In this document: positions 1 through 9,364 of the stretch, piece after piece
Position numbering within the stretch: position 1 is the first letter of the stretch
Layout: every line of letters starts with the position of its first letter
Source: Cyclobacterium sp. SYSU L10401
GTDB taxonomy: Bacteria > Bacteroidota > Bacteroidia > Cytophagales > Cyclobacteriaceae
Reading direction: 5' to 3'
Assembly (NCBI RefSeq): GCF_010993705.1
Contig: NZ_WOFO01000008.1
Span: 203,231 to 267,230, forward strand
DNA length: 64,000 nt
Program-made: the position numbers and the translations under genes
Notes under the pieces: model-generated
What the model was told of the DNA's origin: nothing
Databases searched by the model: none
The model's input: the letters and a program-made list of their open reading frames with translations, nothing else

Positions 1-1772
1 ATCATGGTGCCGGCTACGGGTTTCAGTAACTCAGTAGATTTCATAACCTCTTTTTCGAAGGCAAAAACATCTTCAATTTTATCTGGGTCGGCAGTATGGT
101 AAGCCATGTCCAGTAATCCCAGACTGATTTGTCTGACGGTCTGATACCCCTGGTGAAAATTAGCTGCTTTTTTTATCCTTTCAATGAGCATTTTCGGTAT
201 GGGTTCTCCGGTTTGATAATGTTTGGCAAAAAGATCCAAACAGTCTTTCTCATAACACCAGTTCTCAAATATTTGCGAGGGGAGCTCCACAAAATCCCAA
301 TATACATTGGTGCCGGACAGTGACTCAAAGGTGCCATTGGCCAGCATGCCATGCAAGGCATGCCCAAACTCATGAAATAAGGTGGTCACCTCATTGAATG
401 TCAATAAGGAAGGCTTGGTTTTGGTAGGTTTGGTGAAATTACAAACAATGGATACATGAGGCCTTTGTTCCGAATCCCCTGTTTTTTTCTGGCCCCTGTA
501 TACGGTCATCCATGCGCCGTTTCTTTTGCCCGGTCTGGGGAAGAAGTCGGCATACAGCACTGCCAGGTGTTTTCCATGCTCATCTTTCACTTCATAGGCC
601 TTTACCTCCGGATGATATACGGGGATCCCGGAATGCTCTTCAAATGAAAGGCCATATAATTTTTTTGCCGTTGCAAATACCCCTGCTATGGTGCTGTTCA
701 ACTCAAAATAGGGTTTCAGTAGCTCATCATCTACCTCATATTTTTCCATCTTAAGTTGTTCAGCATAGTAGCTGATATCCCATTTTTGCAGGTCATTCAA
801 TTGATCTTTTTTTCTGGCAAATGCAGCCAATTCCGCAACCTCTTCCTTGGCTTTGGGCAGCGCCTTTTCCAAGAGTTCGTTTAAAAAGGAAAGTACCTGA
901 TCGCCGTCAGCAGCCATCCTTTCTTCCAAAACAAAAGCGGCGAAGTTTTCATAGCCCAGAAGTTTGGCCCTTCTATTTTTTGATTGGAGGATCTTTTTGA
1001 TGATTTCCTGATTGTCTAAATCATCACCTTTACAGGCTTTGGTATTGTAAGCAATAAAAAGTTTCTTTCTTAATGCCCTTTTGCTGGCATAGGTCATAAA
1101 AGGTATGTAACTGGGAAAGGCCAGCGTAAATATCCACTTGCCCTTTTTACCTTTTTCCTCCGCAGTCTGAGAGGCAGCCTCTACCACTCCCTCCGGAAGT
1201 CCGTCGAGGTCCTTCTCTTCAGAAATCACCAATTCATATTTATTCGTTTCATTCAACACGTTTTCTCCAAACTGTAATCCCAACCTGGACAGTTGCTGAT
1301 CAATTTCGCGAAGCTTCTTTTTACCTTCCTCATCCAGAAGCGCACCATTTCTGATAAAAGATTTATAGGTTTTTTCCAATAAGGTGGTCTCCTCTGTATT
1401 GAGATCCAACTGCTCTTTTTGGTCATAAACCTTTTTAACCTGTTCAAATAAATCCTCGTCCAGCAATACATCATTGCTATGCGCCGAAAGCAGGGGAGAA
1501 ATTTCTTTTGCCAGCCGCTGGATTTCATCATTGGTTTCTGCAGCATTGAGATTGAAGAACAGGGATGCTGATCTGGATAATTTCTCTCCGGAATGGTCCA
1601 GGGCAACAATGGTGTTATAAAAATCAGGTTGAGAATTTTCCTTTATCAATTTTATTTCTTCCCGGGCAAGTTCTATGGCAGATTGAATGGCAGGCAGGAA
1701 ATGTTCATTTTTTATCTGGTGAAATGGGGCTGTTTCAAATGGGGTATTAAAATTTTCCAATAATGGATTCAT
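1..1772 (-). CDS. M3 family oligopeptidase / dipeptidyl carboxypeptidase, C-terminus cut by window start
   Basis: Zinc metallopeptidase of the M3 (thimet oligopeptidase/Dcp) family, which trims short peptides. The frame opens with an ATG at 1772 (MNPLLENFNTPFETAPF) and stays open to base 1, about 590 codons; Dcp-type proteins are near 680-700 residues, so only the extreme C-terminus is missing. The family signature LFHEFGHALHGML is read at about 342-380, with His467 and His471 as zinc ligands and Glu468 as catalytic base. No N-terminal signal peptide is visible, so a cytoplasmic location is likely. It is divergent from the DinB-like gene, with only 45 bp between the two starts. The family is certain; Dcp versus OpdA-type specificity is not. 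Confidence 0.93.
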   Translation of the reverse strand, partial: MNPLLENFNTPFETAPFHQIKNEHFLPAIQSAIELAREEIKLIKENSQPDFYNTIVALDHSGEKLSRSASLFFNLNAAETNDEIQRLAKEISPLLSAHSNDVLLDEDLFEQVKKVYDQKEQLDLNTEETTLLEKTYKSFIRNGALLDEEGKKKLREIDQQLSRLGLQFGENVLNETNKYELVISEEKDLDGLPEGVVEAASQTAEEKGKKGKWIFTLAFPSYIPFMTYASKRALRKKLFIAYNTKACKGDDLDNQEIIKKILQSKNRRAKLLGYENFAAFVLEERMAADGDQVLSFLNELLEKALPKAKEEVAELAAFARKKDQLNDLQKWDISYYAEQLKMEKYEVDDELLKPYFELNSTIAGVFATAKKLYGLSFEEHSGIPVYHPEVKAYEVKDEHGKHLAVLYADFFPRPGKRNGAWMTVYRGQKKTGDSEQRPHVSIVCNFTKPTKTKPSLLTFNEVTTLFHEFGHALHGMLANGTFESLSGTNVYWDFVELPSQIFENWCYEKDCLDLFAKHYQTGEPIPKMLIERIKKAANFHQGYQTVRQISLGLLDMAYHTADPDKIEDVFAFEKEVMKSTELLKPVAGTM

Positions 1773-1782
1773 AGCTATTTTT

Positions 1783-1790
1783 TATATTTG
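1783..1790 (+). promoter_or_regulatory. Candidate Bacteroidota -7 element (TAnnTTTG)
   Basis: TATATTTG fits the Bacteroidota sigma-ABfr -7 consensus TAnnTTTG and lies 28 bp before the DinB-like ATG, inside the 45-bp divergent gap. No clear -33 TTTG box is visible at normal spacing, so this is only a candidate. Confidence 0.35.
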
Positions 1791-1817
1791 AATTCAATAT
1801 GCAAAAATAGCAAAATT

Positions 1818-2357
1818 ATGGAGACTATTTTGGGACTAAAAATACCTGAAGACGGTTCTTATAATCCTTTTTATAAAAGGTACATAGACCTGGTTGCAGG
1901 TAAAAACCTCCGGGATGTTTCAAGTGAACAGGAAGAACAGGTGGTTTCGATCTTTCAGCCGCTCACTTCCAGTATGGGACAGGTAACTTATCAAACAGGA
2001 AAATGGTCCCTGAATCAGGTTTTGGGACATATTGTGGACACCGAAAAAATCATGCACTTCAGGGCGCTATGTATCAGTAGGGGGGAAACAGCCGCCTTTC
2101 CGGGGTTTGATCAGAATAGCTACGTTGAAACAGCGGCATTTAATAACGTATCTAATCAGGAGCTTTTGTCCTCTTTTTTATTAAACCGGCAGCTTTTTTG
2201 GCAATTTACCCGTACCATACCTATGGAGCAGTGGAATGGAATAGGGGAAGTAAGTGGTTACCCCATGTCGCTTCATGCGCTGGTGCATATTATATTTGGT
2301 CACCTGGAACATCACCTGGTTTTGATCCGGCAGCATTACCTCCCCTTATTGGCCTGA
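1818..2357 (+). CDS. DinB-family protein
   Basis: About 179 residues with the DinB/YfiT four-helix fold pattern, a superfamily of metal-dependent thiol-linked enzymes and damage-inducible proteins of mostly unknown substrate. The three expected metal-binding histidines can be placed: one in KWSLNQVLGHIVDTEK and two in the C-terminal HLEHHLVLIRQH helix. I start at the ATG at 1818 (METILGLKIPEDG); a TTG at 1788 would add ten residues but overlaps the presumed promoter. No signal peptide. The gene is followed 77 bp later by thioredoxin on the same strand, but a separate -7-like element suggests independent transcription. Specific activity is not predictable. Confidence 0.82.
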   Translation: METILGLKIPEDGSYNPFYKRYIDLVAGKNLRDVSSEQEEQVVSIFQPLTSSMGQVTYQTGKWSLNQVLGHIVDTEKIMHFRALCISRGETAAFPGFDQNSYVETAAFNNVSNQELLSSFLLNRQLFWQFTRTIPMEQWNGIGEVSGYPMSLHALVHIIFGHLEHHLVLIRQHYLPLLA

Positions 2358-2404
2358 TTTCCTTAACTGTGATTTTTATTACTGAATGGGTTGGCCCATT
2401 TTTT

Positions 2405-2412
2405 TAAATTTG
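2405..2412 (+). promoter_or_regulatory. Candidate -7 element for thioredoxin gene
   Basis: TAAATTTG matches TAnnTTTG, 22 bp upstream of the thioredoxin ATG. A well-spaced -33 box is not obvious. Confidence 0.35.
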
Positions 2413-2434
2413 TAGTAAATTAAATTCAAATATC

Positions 2435-2752
2435 ATGGCAAGTGGAAAAAATTTCTCTGAACTCATCAATGGTGACCAGCCGGTACTGGTGGATTTCTAT
2501 GCTACCTGGTGTGGACCCTGCCAAATGATGCAGCCTATACTACAGGAAACTGCTTCAAAAGTAGGCGATAAGGCCAAAATTTTAAAAATTGATGTGGATA
2601 AAAACCCCCTGGCTGCCAGTAAGTTTCAGGTAAGGGGAGTCCCCACATTGATCCTTTTTCATAAAGGAAAGCCTGTATGGCGGCAATCAGGAGTAGTACC
2701 TGCCCACCAATTGGTGCAAGTGATTCAACAGCATGCTTTGCAGGATGCCTGA
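2435..2752 (+). CDS. trxA: Thioredoxin
   Basis: Complete 105-residue thioredoxin, a cytoplasmic dithiol-disulfide reductant. It has the classical active site WCGPC (Cys26 and Cys29) after the beta strand PVLVDFYAT, the cis-proline segment VRGVPTLILF, and no signal peptide or membrane segment, which separates it from the TlpA/ResA-type periplasmic thioredoxins of this phylum. Length is normal for the family. It converges on the DUF4442 gene with a gap of 15 bp. The symbol is given by family; several paralogues may exist in the genome, including the one at 39497-39826. Confidence 0.93.
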   Translation: MASGKNFSELINGDQPVLVDFYATWCGPCQMMQPILQETASKVGDKAKILKIDVDKNPLAASKFQVRGVPTLILFHKGKPVWRQSGVVPAHQLVQVIQQHALQDA

Positions 2753-2767
2753 TCGGCCGGGTAATGC

Positions 2768-3247
2768 TTACCGCTTCTTGAAGGACCAGGTTATCTCAAA
2801 GGTGGCAACGATATTTCCATCAGGATGATACCCGGTAACGGGCACCAGGACGGTTTCAACATCTCCGGAGACTTGTAATTTATCTATGGCCTCCGAAATC
2901 TTTTTACCCTCCTTACATTTCATGGTGACCGTTTGGTTGGCCTTTTTGCTGAAATCGGCTTTAAAACCTGTCACCAGCATTGAAATGGATGGGCTATCGG
3001 ATAGATGAAGCATGCAAAGGATTCCGGATGCCAGTTCTGCTGTTCCAGACAAGGCAGAAAAGTAGATGGAGCGAAAGGGGTTTTTAGACCGGTAGTTGAA
3101 AGGTACCGTTGTATGGCATTCTATAAGGTCCAGTTTTTTTAAACGGCTTCCCCAAAAGATTACTGATGGTAGGTTTTGTAGCATGTACCACCAAAAAGAG
3201 GGTAAGGTAGTAATTGACTTATGAAAGCTTTGCTGTGAGGGGCTCAT
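2768..3247 (-). CDS. DUF4442 family (hotdog-fold thioesterase-like) protein
   Basis: 159 residues, about the usual length for DUF4442, a hotdog-fold family related to YiiD/PaaI-type acyl-CoA thioesterases. The characteristic order is present: NLPSVIFWGSRLKKLD, then a strand ending VPFNYRSKNPFRSIYF, the central helix SALSGTAELASGI, and a C-terminal sheet that includes PVTGYHPDGNIVATFEITWSFKK. No signal peptide. Substrate unknown. It is convergent with thioredoxin and lies just downstream of the CHRD lipoprotein gene, from which it is separated by an intrinsic terminator. Confidence 0.8.
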   Translation of the reverse strand: MSPSQQSFHKSITTLPSFWWYMLQNLPSVIFWGSRLKKLDLIECHTTVPFNYRSKNPFRSIYFSALSGTAELASGILCMLHLSDSPSISMLVTGFKADFSKKANQTVTMKCKEGKKISEAIDKLQVSGDVETVLVPVTGYHPDGNIVATFEITWSFKKR

Positions 3248-3325
3248 CTATATTTTCACTTTATGGTAGGAAAGCTGATTAATATAAGCTTTCCTTAGGT
3301 ATGATCCAATGGATCAATAAAATAA

Positions 3326-3354
3326 AAAACCGCAACCAAAATGGCTGCGGTTTT
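3326..3354 (-). terminator. Intrinsic terminator after the CHRD lipoprotein gene
   Basis: Arms AAAACCGCA (3326-3334) and TGCGGTTTT (3346-3354), with two further inner C-G pairs. On the minus strand the hairpin is followed by a T-rich run, so it ends the CHRD gene transcript before the DUF4442 gene. Confidence 0.85.
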
Positions 3355-3433
3355 GTAGCATATAAACCCATAATACTCGATTCAATCCATTTATCGATCT
3401 TCCGTGAAAGAAGTGTCTGGTCAATTTCCTTTT

Positions 3434-5764
3434 TTAAATGGTGACCGCTGCATTACTTCCTACATTGCCCTGAGCTACAATGGTCCCCAGGTCATCCATT
3501 GACAAGTGTACGTTGACATACCCATCAATGGTTAAGATGTCTGCATAACTCAGTGCCGTACCATTATCCAGGGCCCTTATCGTGGTATGACTCATGCCTG
3601 TGCTTCCATTCACCGGATTAAAGGAAACAATGATTCCACCGCCTTCAGCCGCTGAATTGGCATGTATATGTGCAGGATGGATTCCACCGTCCGGGGTATT
3701 CATCAAATTGATCGTGGCCAGGGTAAATCCGTTGTTCCTTTCACTGAAAGTGATGGTTCCACTGATACCGGGAACGGCCAGTTCTTCCAGGTCATAGCTG
3801 GTAGAATTGCCGGTCAGTTCGTTGCCACCAATATCTCCCTGTGCTACAATTGTTCCCAGATTATCCATTGACAAATGCACATTGACATAGCCATCAATAA
3901 CCAGAATTTCTTCATAGCTGAGCGCAGTTCCATTATCCAGAGCCCTTATTGTGGTATGGCTCATGCCTGTACTTCCATCTACCGGATTAAAGGAGACGAT
4001 GATTCCACCACCCTCAGCTGCCGAATTGGCATGTATATGTGCCGGATGTACACCTCCATCAGGAGTATTATTCAGCATAATGGTGGCGAGAGAGAATCCA
4101 TTTTTGCGTTCCTCAAAGGTGATGGATCCGTCAATACCGGGAACGGCCAATTCATTCAATGGATACATTTTAGACATGCCGGTCAGTTCATTGCCACCAA
4201 TATCTCCCTGAGCTACAATAGTTCCTAGGTTATCCATTGACAAATGCACATTTACATAGCCATCCAGATCCAATATGTCTTCATATAGGAGGGGACCTCC
4301 GCTATCCAGGGCCCTGATGGTCGTTTTACTCATTCCGCTTGTACCATCTACCGGCTTGAAAGAAACAATGATGCCCCCGCCTTCTGCAGCAGAATTAGCA
4401 TGAATATGCGCTGGATGCATCCCTCCATCTGGTGTATTGTTTAGCATAATGGTGGCGAGGGAGAATCCGTTTTTCCGTTCTTCAAAGGTAATAGATCCGT
4501 CAATGCCTGGAACTGCCAGTTCATTCAGGGTATAACTTTGACTCATACCGGTCAATTCATTGGCCCCTATATCACCTTGGGCTACGATGGTGGAAAGCTG
4601 ATCCATGGAAAGATGCACGTTCACATATCCGTCCAGATCAAGGATCTGATCGTAAGTCAGTGCCTGACCATTGTCAAGTTCTCTGATGGTGGTTTCGCTT
4701 GTTCCGCTTGTACCATCTACAGGATTGAAAGAGACAATGATTCCACCACCTTCAGCGGCGGAGTTGGCATGAATGTGGGCAGGGTGCATGCCGCCTTCCG
4801 GTGTGTTATCCAATTGGATACTGGCCAATGTAAACCCACTCAGTCTTTCCTTGAAGATGATAGAGCCACTGATGCCAGGAACGGCCAATTCATTGAGCGG
4901 GTATTCCTTAAAATTTTCGGTCAATTCGTTACTCCCAATATCTCCCTGGGCCACGATAGTTCCTAGATCGTTTGCACTGAGGTGCACATTCACATAACCA
5001 TCCATACTGATGATTTCCTCATAGGTAATGGGCTGTCCGGCATCATTGTTTCTGATAATGGTTCGGCTGGTACCAGTTGTACCATCTACAGGATTAAATG
5101 AGACCAGGATACCGCCCCCTTCAGCAGCAGTATTGGCATGGATATGAGCAGGGTGAGAGCCACCATCCGGGGTACCGGTAAGGTTTATGGTAGCCACTGT
5201 AAAGCCACCTACACTTTTCTCAAAAAGGATGGTTCCACTGATACCATCTACATCCCGCGTAAGCAAATTATAGCTTTTGGAATTGCCATCCAGGGCATTT
5301 CCTCCGATATCACCCTGGGCTACTACCGTTTCCAATTGACCATAGGCCAAATGTACATTTACATATCCTTCGAAAGCACTCAGTGTCTGGTAATTGATGT
5401 GAGTACCGTCGTCTAACTGGTTGACGAGGGTTACGCTGGTGCCTGTTGTCCCATTTACAGGTTCCAATGAAATGGCAATATCACCCCCTTCAGCGGCTGA
5501 ATTGAAATGAATGTGTGCCGGGTGAGCACCACCATCAGGTGTACCGCTCAAGTTAATGGTTACTTTGGTATAGCCCCCTTCTCCTTCTTCAAAAACAACA
5601 TTACCGCTTATTCCCGAACCATCAACGGCGTTGAGGGGATAGGTTCTGTCGTTACCCAAAAGTTCCAGAGCGTCTGCCGGACTTTGTTCATCCACACAGG
5701 ATTGCATCAGCATACTGCCTGCAATACCTAGCATTAAAAACAATAAATGATAATACTTTTTCAT
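3434..5764 (-). CDS. Lipoprotein with six tandem CHRD domains
   Basis: 776-residue exported lipoprotein: a hydrophobic signal ends in a lipobox with Cys23 (MLMQSC), a short linker follows, and then six consecutive CHRD domains of about 123 residues each (the first two begin near residues 42 and 165) run to the end. CHRD domains are known from animal chordin and from bacterial extracellular proteins; their bacterial role is unknown. Every repeat carries HPAHIH, AAEGG, a V(N/D)G(T/S)TG-type loop, GYVNVHL and a VAQG(D/N)(I/V)G end. Repeats 3-6 are much more alike (the opening NELAVPGI recurs) than repeats 1-2, indicating recent internal duplication. The six-fold HxxHxH suggests metal binding, but this is inferred. 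No T9SS tail. Monocistronic, ended by the terminator at 3326-3354. Confidence 0.9.
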   Translation of the reverse strand: MKKYYHLLFLMLGIAGSMLMQSCVDEQSPADALELLGNDRTYPLNAVDGSGISGNVVFEEGEGGYTKVTINLSGTPDGGAHPAHIHFNSAAEGGDIAISLEPVNGTTGTSVTLVNQLDDGTHINYQTLSAFEGYVNVHLAYGQLETVVAQGDIGGNALDGNSKSYNLLTRDVDGISGTILFEKSVGGFTVATINLTGTPDGGSHPAHIHANTAAEGGGILVSFNPVDGTTGTSRTIIRNNDAGQPITYEEIISMDGYVNVHLSANDLGTIVAQGDIGSNELTENFKEYPLNELAVPGISGSIIFKERLSGFTLASIQLDNTPEGGMHPAHIHANSAAEGGGIIVSFNPVDGTSGTSETTIRELDNGQALTYDQILDLDGYVNVHLSMDQLSTIVAQGDIGANELTGMSQSYTLNELAVPGIDGSITFEERKNGFSLATIMLNNTPDGGMHPAHIHANSAAEGGGIIVSFKPVDGTSGMSKTTIRALDSGGPLLYEDILDLDGYVNVHLSMDNLGTIVAQGDIGGNELTGMSKMYPLNELAVPGIDGSITFEERKNGFSLATIMLNNTPDGGVHPAHIHANSAAEGGGIIVSFNPVDGSTGMSHTTIRALDNGTALSYEEILVIDGYVNVHLSMDNLGTIVAQGDIGGNELTGNSTSYDLEELAVPGISGTITFSERNNGFTLATINLMNTPDGGIHPAHIHANSAAEGGGIIVSFNPVNGSTGMSHTTIRALDNGTALSYADILTIDGYVNVHLSMDDLGTIVAQGNVGSNAAVTI

Positions 5765-5833
5765 AAGCTTTTAGGGTATTGTTTAAATTTGTATTTTCCT
5801 ATTTTTATAAACTGTTTGGTTAGAAAGTTGTTT

Positions 5834-5841
5834 TATATTTG
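5834..5841 (+). promoter_or_regulatory. Candidate -7 element upstream of the M48 peptidase
   Basis: TATATTTG fits TAnnTTTG. A TTTG lies 15 bp upstream at 5815-5818, slightly closer than the usual 17-23 bp. A second TAnnTTTG match (TAAATTTG) is at 5784-5791. Either could serve the M48 gene, which starts at 5951. Confidence 0.35.
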
Positions 5842-5950
5842 TGAATATTTTTGATTGATACCCATTAAACGAACATTTATTTTTTTAAAAAAAAACCCCA
5901 TAAATTGGCACCTTTTTTGACAAAAATTGAACGGTAAGAAATAAAAGATC

Positions 5951-6748
5951 ATGTTAAAAAAAATATCAGCTTTCCTTTTTTTGGGATTATTCATTTATAG
6001 TTGTGCTACCGTACCACTAAGTGGAAGAAGGCAATTGAGTATTGTAAGCAATGCGGAGGTATTGCCCTTATCTTATGATCAGTATGGGCAGGTGATGAAA
6101 GAAAGCAAGGTGGTAACCAATTCGGCCAAGGGTAAGCAGGTGGTCAATGTGGGAAGACGGATTGCTGATGCGGTAGAAAAATACCTGGATGACAATGGGC
6201 ATCCTGAAATCACTGATGGTTTTGCCTGGGAATTTAATTTACTGGAAAGTGATCAGGTGAATGCCTGGTGCATGCCTGGAGGTAAGGTAGCGTTTTACAC
6301 GGGTATATTGCCTATCTGTCAGGATGAGACCGGTATTGCGGTGGTCATGGGACATGAAGTTGCTCATGCCATAGCGAATCATGCCAGGGAGAGAATGTCT
6401 CAGGGAATGGTAGCCAATGGCCTTATGGGTGGAGTTCAGGCCGCAATGGGTGAGAACCCCAACCTGACCCAAACCATCTTCCTACAAGCCGTTGGTTTTG
6501 GTGGCCAGGTAGGAATGTTGAAATTTTCCAGGGATCAGGAACTGGAAGCAGATCAATTGGGACTTATTTTTATGGCCATGGCGGGTTACGATCCCAGAGA
6601 AGCCCCAGCATTCTGGCAAAGGATGAATGCGCAATCTGAGGGATCAAGACCTCCCGAATTTCTTTCCACACACCCGGGGCCTGAAAGAAGGATTGACCAG
6701 CTGAATGAACAAATGAACGATGCCTTAAAATACTACGAAAACCAATAA
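5951..6748 (+). CDS. M48 family metallopeptidase, lipoprotein
   Basis: 265-residue envelope zinc protease of the M48 family (LoiP/BepA/YcaL type, outer-membrane protein quality control). A signal peptide ends with lipobox IYSC (Cys18) followed by TVPLSGRRQL, typical of the family. The zinc site is HEVAH at residues 135-139, with the third ligand Glu199 in ELEADQLG. There are no TPR repeats after the protease domain, so it resembles LoiP-type rather than BepA-type enzymes. Flanked by a divergent CHRD gene and a convergent GH31 gene; transcribed alone. Confidence 0.92.
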   Translation: MLKKISAFLFLGLFIYSCATVPLSGRRQLSIVSNAEVLPLSYDQYGQVMKESKVVTNSAKGKQVVNVGRRIADAVEKYLDDNGHPEITDGFAWEFNLLESDQVNAWCMPGGKVAFYTGILPICQDETGIAVVMGHEVAHAIANHARERMSQGMVANGLMGGVQAAMGENPNLTQTIFLQAVGFGGQVGMLKFSRDQELEADQLGLIFMAMAGYDPREAPAFWQRMNAQSEGSRPPEFLSTHPGPERRIDQLNEQMNDALKYYENQ

Positions 6749-6758
6749 ATTTATTGCC

Positions 6759-9185
6759 TTAATGTCGCAATTGAATCACCTGTTCCTTTTGGTCCAGGTG
6801 CAGGGTGATTGCGGGAACAGCTTTGCAGATTTGAAAGGCATGATCCCCCATAGGTAGGGGGTCGTATTCCGAAATTTCATCCAAAAATGCCACGTTGTTT
6901 GGTTCCAATTTTTGTTCTTGTCCATCGATGATCAGGTGCTGTTCGGAAAATCCATGGAAATATATTTTAGCTTTTGAAAAAGAGCTCTGGAATTCACCGG
7001 TAGCTTCTCCGATCACAAGGGTCCCATGGTCATGGTCCATCTGAATCGTTCTCGAAATGTATCCATTAGCCTGATAGTCATAGCTTATGCCATCATCCTC
7101 ATAAAGGCTCTGGGCGTGGGTGCCTGTTCCTTTGTAAATATGTATTTTTAACCTGCCGTCATGTTTATCTGCTGCATGTTGATTGGCGGACTGCATGAGC
7201 AGTATGGATCCTGCAGCTACAAATACCGGCAGGTAATTCAAGGGGCAATCCCAATAAATTTCCTGTTCCCCTTTTAATTTTTTACCCGAAAAAAAATGGT
7301 ACCAATTACCTGCCGGCAGGTAAATTTTGGTGATGCTTTTATAGCTTTCTACCGGAGCGATCAATAATGCATCGCAAAATAAATACTGATTTTCAAAAGT
7401 GCCATGATACACCTTGTCATCAAATGGGTATACCAATGCCAGACTTTTGGCGACCGGTAAACCTGTTTGGCTGGATTGATGGAAGGCAGTATAGATTGTT
7501 GGCATCAGTTTGTACCTCAGGCGAATGTAATTTCTGGCTATGGCCTCTACTTCCTCCCCAAAGGACCAGGGCTCCGAAGCATGGCTATTGATCATGGTAT
7601 GGGCCCGGAATAGGGGACAAAATGCAGCTATGCTGATCCATCTGGCGAAAAGATCAGGCGAACAATGGCCCACAAAACCGCCAATATCGTACCCTGCAAA
7701 GGGTACGCCGCTTAGTCCAAGACTGTTGACCAGCCTTATTCCGGCCAGCATGTGCTCATCACTGGACACATTATCACCGGTCCATACGGCTGCATGACGT
7801 TGCACACCGGCAAACCCGGACCTTGTCAAAACGAAGGGTCTTGATCCGGGATTTTGTTTTTTTTGACCCTCGGAAGTACATCTGGCCATTTGCAGGCCAT
7901 ATACATTTCGGCTTTTTTTATGATTGCCTCCGGCTCCCTCGTAGTCAAACTGCACCAGATTGGGAACGGTTTGGCCCCAGGTGGCGGGTTCGTTCATATC
8001 GGTCCAGAACCCATCCACGCCCAGGTCTGTGTAAAACTTTAATTTTTCCGCCCACCAATCCCTTGTTTGGGCAAGGGTAAAGTCAGGAAAGGCACACCAG
8101 CCCGGCCAAACCTGTCCCTGGTAAATTTCCCCATCAGGATAAGTGAGAAATAGCTTTTTAGATTTTCCTTCCTGGTAAGGAGTGTAGGCTTCATCCACCT
8201 TAATTCCCGGATCCAGGATCACCACTATTTTAAACCCCATTTTCTTTAGCTCCCGGATCATGGATGCCGGGTCAGGGAAGTTAATTGCGTCAAAGGTAAA
8301 TACCTTGTATTTCTCCATATGGTGGATGTCCAGATAGATTACATCTGCCGGAATCCCCTTGTCCCTGAAAGTTTGTCCAAGCCGGATCACCTCTTTATCC
8401 GGATAATAGGAATACCTGCATTGCTGGTAACCCAATGCCCATTTTTGGGGAAGTTCCGGCCTTCCTGTCAATGCTGTATAGGCGGTAATAATCTCAGAAA
8501 TGTATTGATCATGGAAAAAATAATAATCCAAATCCCCATCTTCCGCAGAAAAGTATGCATAGCGGTTGTTCCCTGCCCCAAAATTGAAGGTTGTCTTGTG
8601 GGTATTGTCAAAAAATATACCATAGCTCAGGCCATGATGCAAACCCATATAAAATGGTATGGAAAGGTACAAGGGGTCGTCCCCTGTGCCGTAGGCAAAG
8701 TGATCTGTATTCCAGTGGGTGTAGGTTTGCCCAAACCGGTTTAAACCTCCTGTTTTCTCACCCAATCCAATGAATTTCTCCCATTCCTGAAGTTTTTTAT
8801 AATTGCTGACTTCCGTTCCCAACCAATGAATGCCATAATTGGGGTCGTCTTCACTGATAACCTCTCCTGAGGGATTTTTAAAGGTCAGGGAGAAATTTTC
8901 CTTCCTGATCAACAGGTGAATTTTAGTAGTTTTTAATATCAGGAAAGCGTCTGTCTCTTCAAAAGTAAACGCATTTTCTGTTGCCCTCGCTACTACTGAA
9001 TAAGGATTGGCCTGAAAGGTTTTTTTTAAACTTACCTGAATTCTAAAAGTATTTTCTGCATAAATCTGAATATAGAATATACCGTTTGCAGTTTGTCCGG
9101 AAATACCTGTGGGTGTCAGCCGGAAGTTTTTCAGTTTTCCAGGTACCGTGGGGTAAGCATCGTTTTTTTGCATGTTGTAGGCCAA
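6759..9185 (-). CDS. Glycoside hydrolase family 31 (alpha-glucosidase/alpha-xylosidase type)
   Basis: 808-residue retaining alpha-glycosidase of family GH31. The nucleophile motif WTDMNEP places Asp396, and the acid/base motif WTGDN places Asp471; the substrate-pocket segments SGVPFAGYDIGGF and RWISIAAFCPLFRAH are also present. An N-terminal beta-sandwich (about residues 15-220), a TIM barrel and a C-terminal beta region with a DUF5110-like end match family architecture. No signal peptide is visible, which suggests cytoplasmic action on alpha-glucosides imported as oligosaccharides. Alpha-glucosidase is the likeliest activity; alpha-xylosidase cannot be excluded. It is not in an operon: it converges on M48 with a 10-bp gap and diverges from the DUF6544 gene. 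Confidence 0.92.
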   Translation of the reverse strand: MAYNMQKNDAYPTVPGKLKNFRLTPTGISGQTANGIFYIQIYAENTFRIQVSLKKTFQANPYSVVARATENAFTFEETDAFLILKTTKIHLLIRKENFSLTFKNPSGEVISEDDPNYGIHWLGTEVSNYKKLQEWEKFIGLGEKTGGLNRFGQTYTHWNTDHFAYGTGDDPLYLSIPFYMGLHHGLSYGIFFDNTHKTTFNFGAGNNRYAYFSAEDGDLDYYFFHDQYISEIITAYTALTGRPELPQKWALGYQQCRYSYYPDKEVIRLGQTFRDKGIPADVIYLDIHHMEKYKVFTFDAINFPDPASMIRELKKMGFKIVVILDPGIKVDEAYTPYQEGKSKKLFLTYPDGEIYQGQVWPGWCAFPDFTLAQTRDWWAEKLKFYTDLGVDGFWTDMNEPATWGQTVPNLVQFDYEGAGGNHKKSRNVYGLQMARCTSEGQKKQNPGSRPFVLTRSGFAGVQRHAAVWTGDNVSSDEHMLAGIRLVNSLGLSGVPFAGYDIGGFVGHCSPDLFARWISIAAFCPLFRAHTMINSHASEPWSFGEEVEAIARNYIRLRYKLMPTIYTAFHQSSQTGLPVAKSLALVYPFDDKVYHGTFENQYLFCDALLIAPVESYKSITKIYLPAGNWYHFFSGKKLKGEQEIYWDCPLNYLPVFVAAGSILLMQSANQHAADKHDGRLKIHIYKGTGTHAQSLYEDDGISYDYQANGYISRTIQMDHDHGTLVIGEATGEFQSSFSKAKIYFHGFSEQHLIIDGQEQKLEPNNVAFLDEISEYDPLPMGDHAFQICKAVPAITLHLDQKEQVIQLRH

Positions 9186-9364
9186 GTTTTTTTCAATTTA
9201 AGCAGGAATATCAGGATTCAAAAGCAGGATCAGACTCCTGCCAAATGTTTTATCGGAAGGTTAACTTTTGATCCAGTGCAGTCTGGTATTTTTATTTTTG
9301 ATAGCATGATTAAAATCATATGAAGTAGTTTGAAAGATAACTCCTGTTTCAGTAACTTGTATTG

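Noticed and set aside
1253..1609. 118-codon minus-strand ORF.
   Set aside because: An out-of-frame shadow of the M3 peptidase gene, which is open in the proper frame through this region.
3434..5764. Regularly spaced repeats of ~370 bp could be taken for a repeat array; several long plus-strand ORFs also run through this region.
   Set aside because: The period equals one CHRD domain in the minus-strand gene; the plus-strand ORFs are shadows of the repeated coding sequence.
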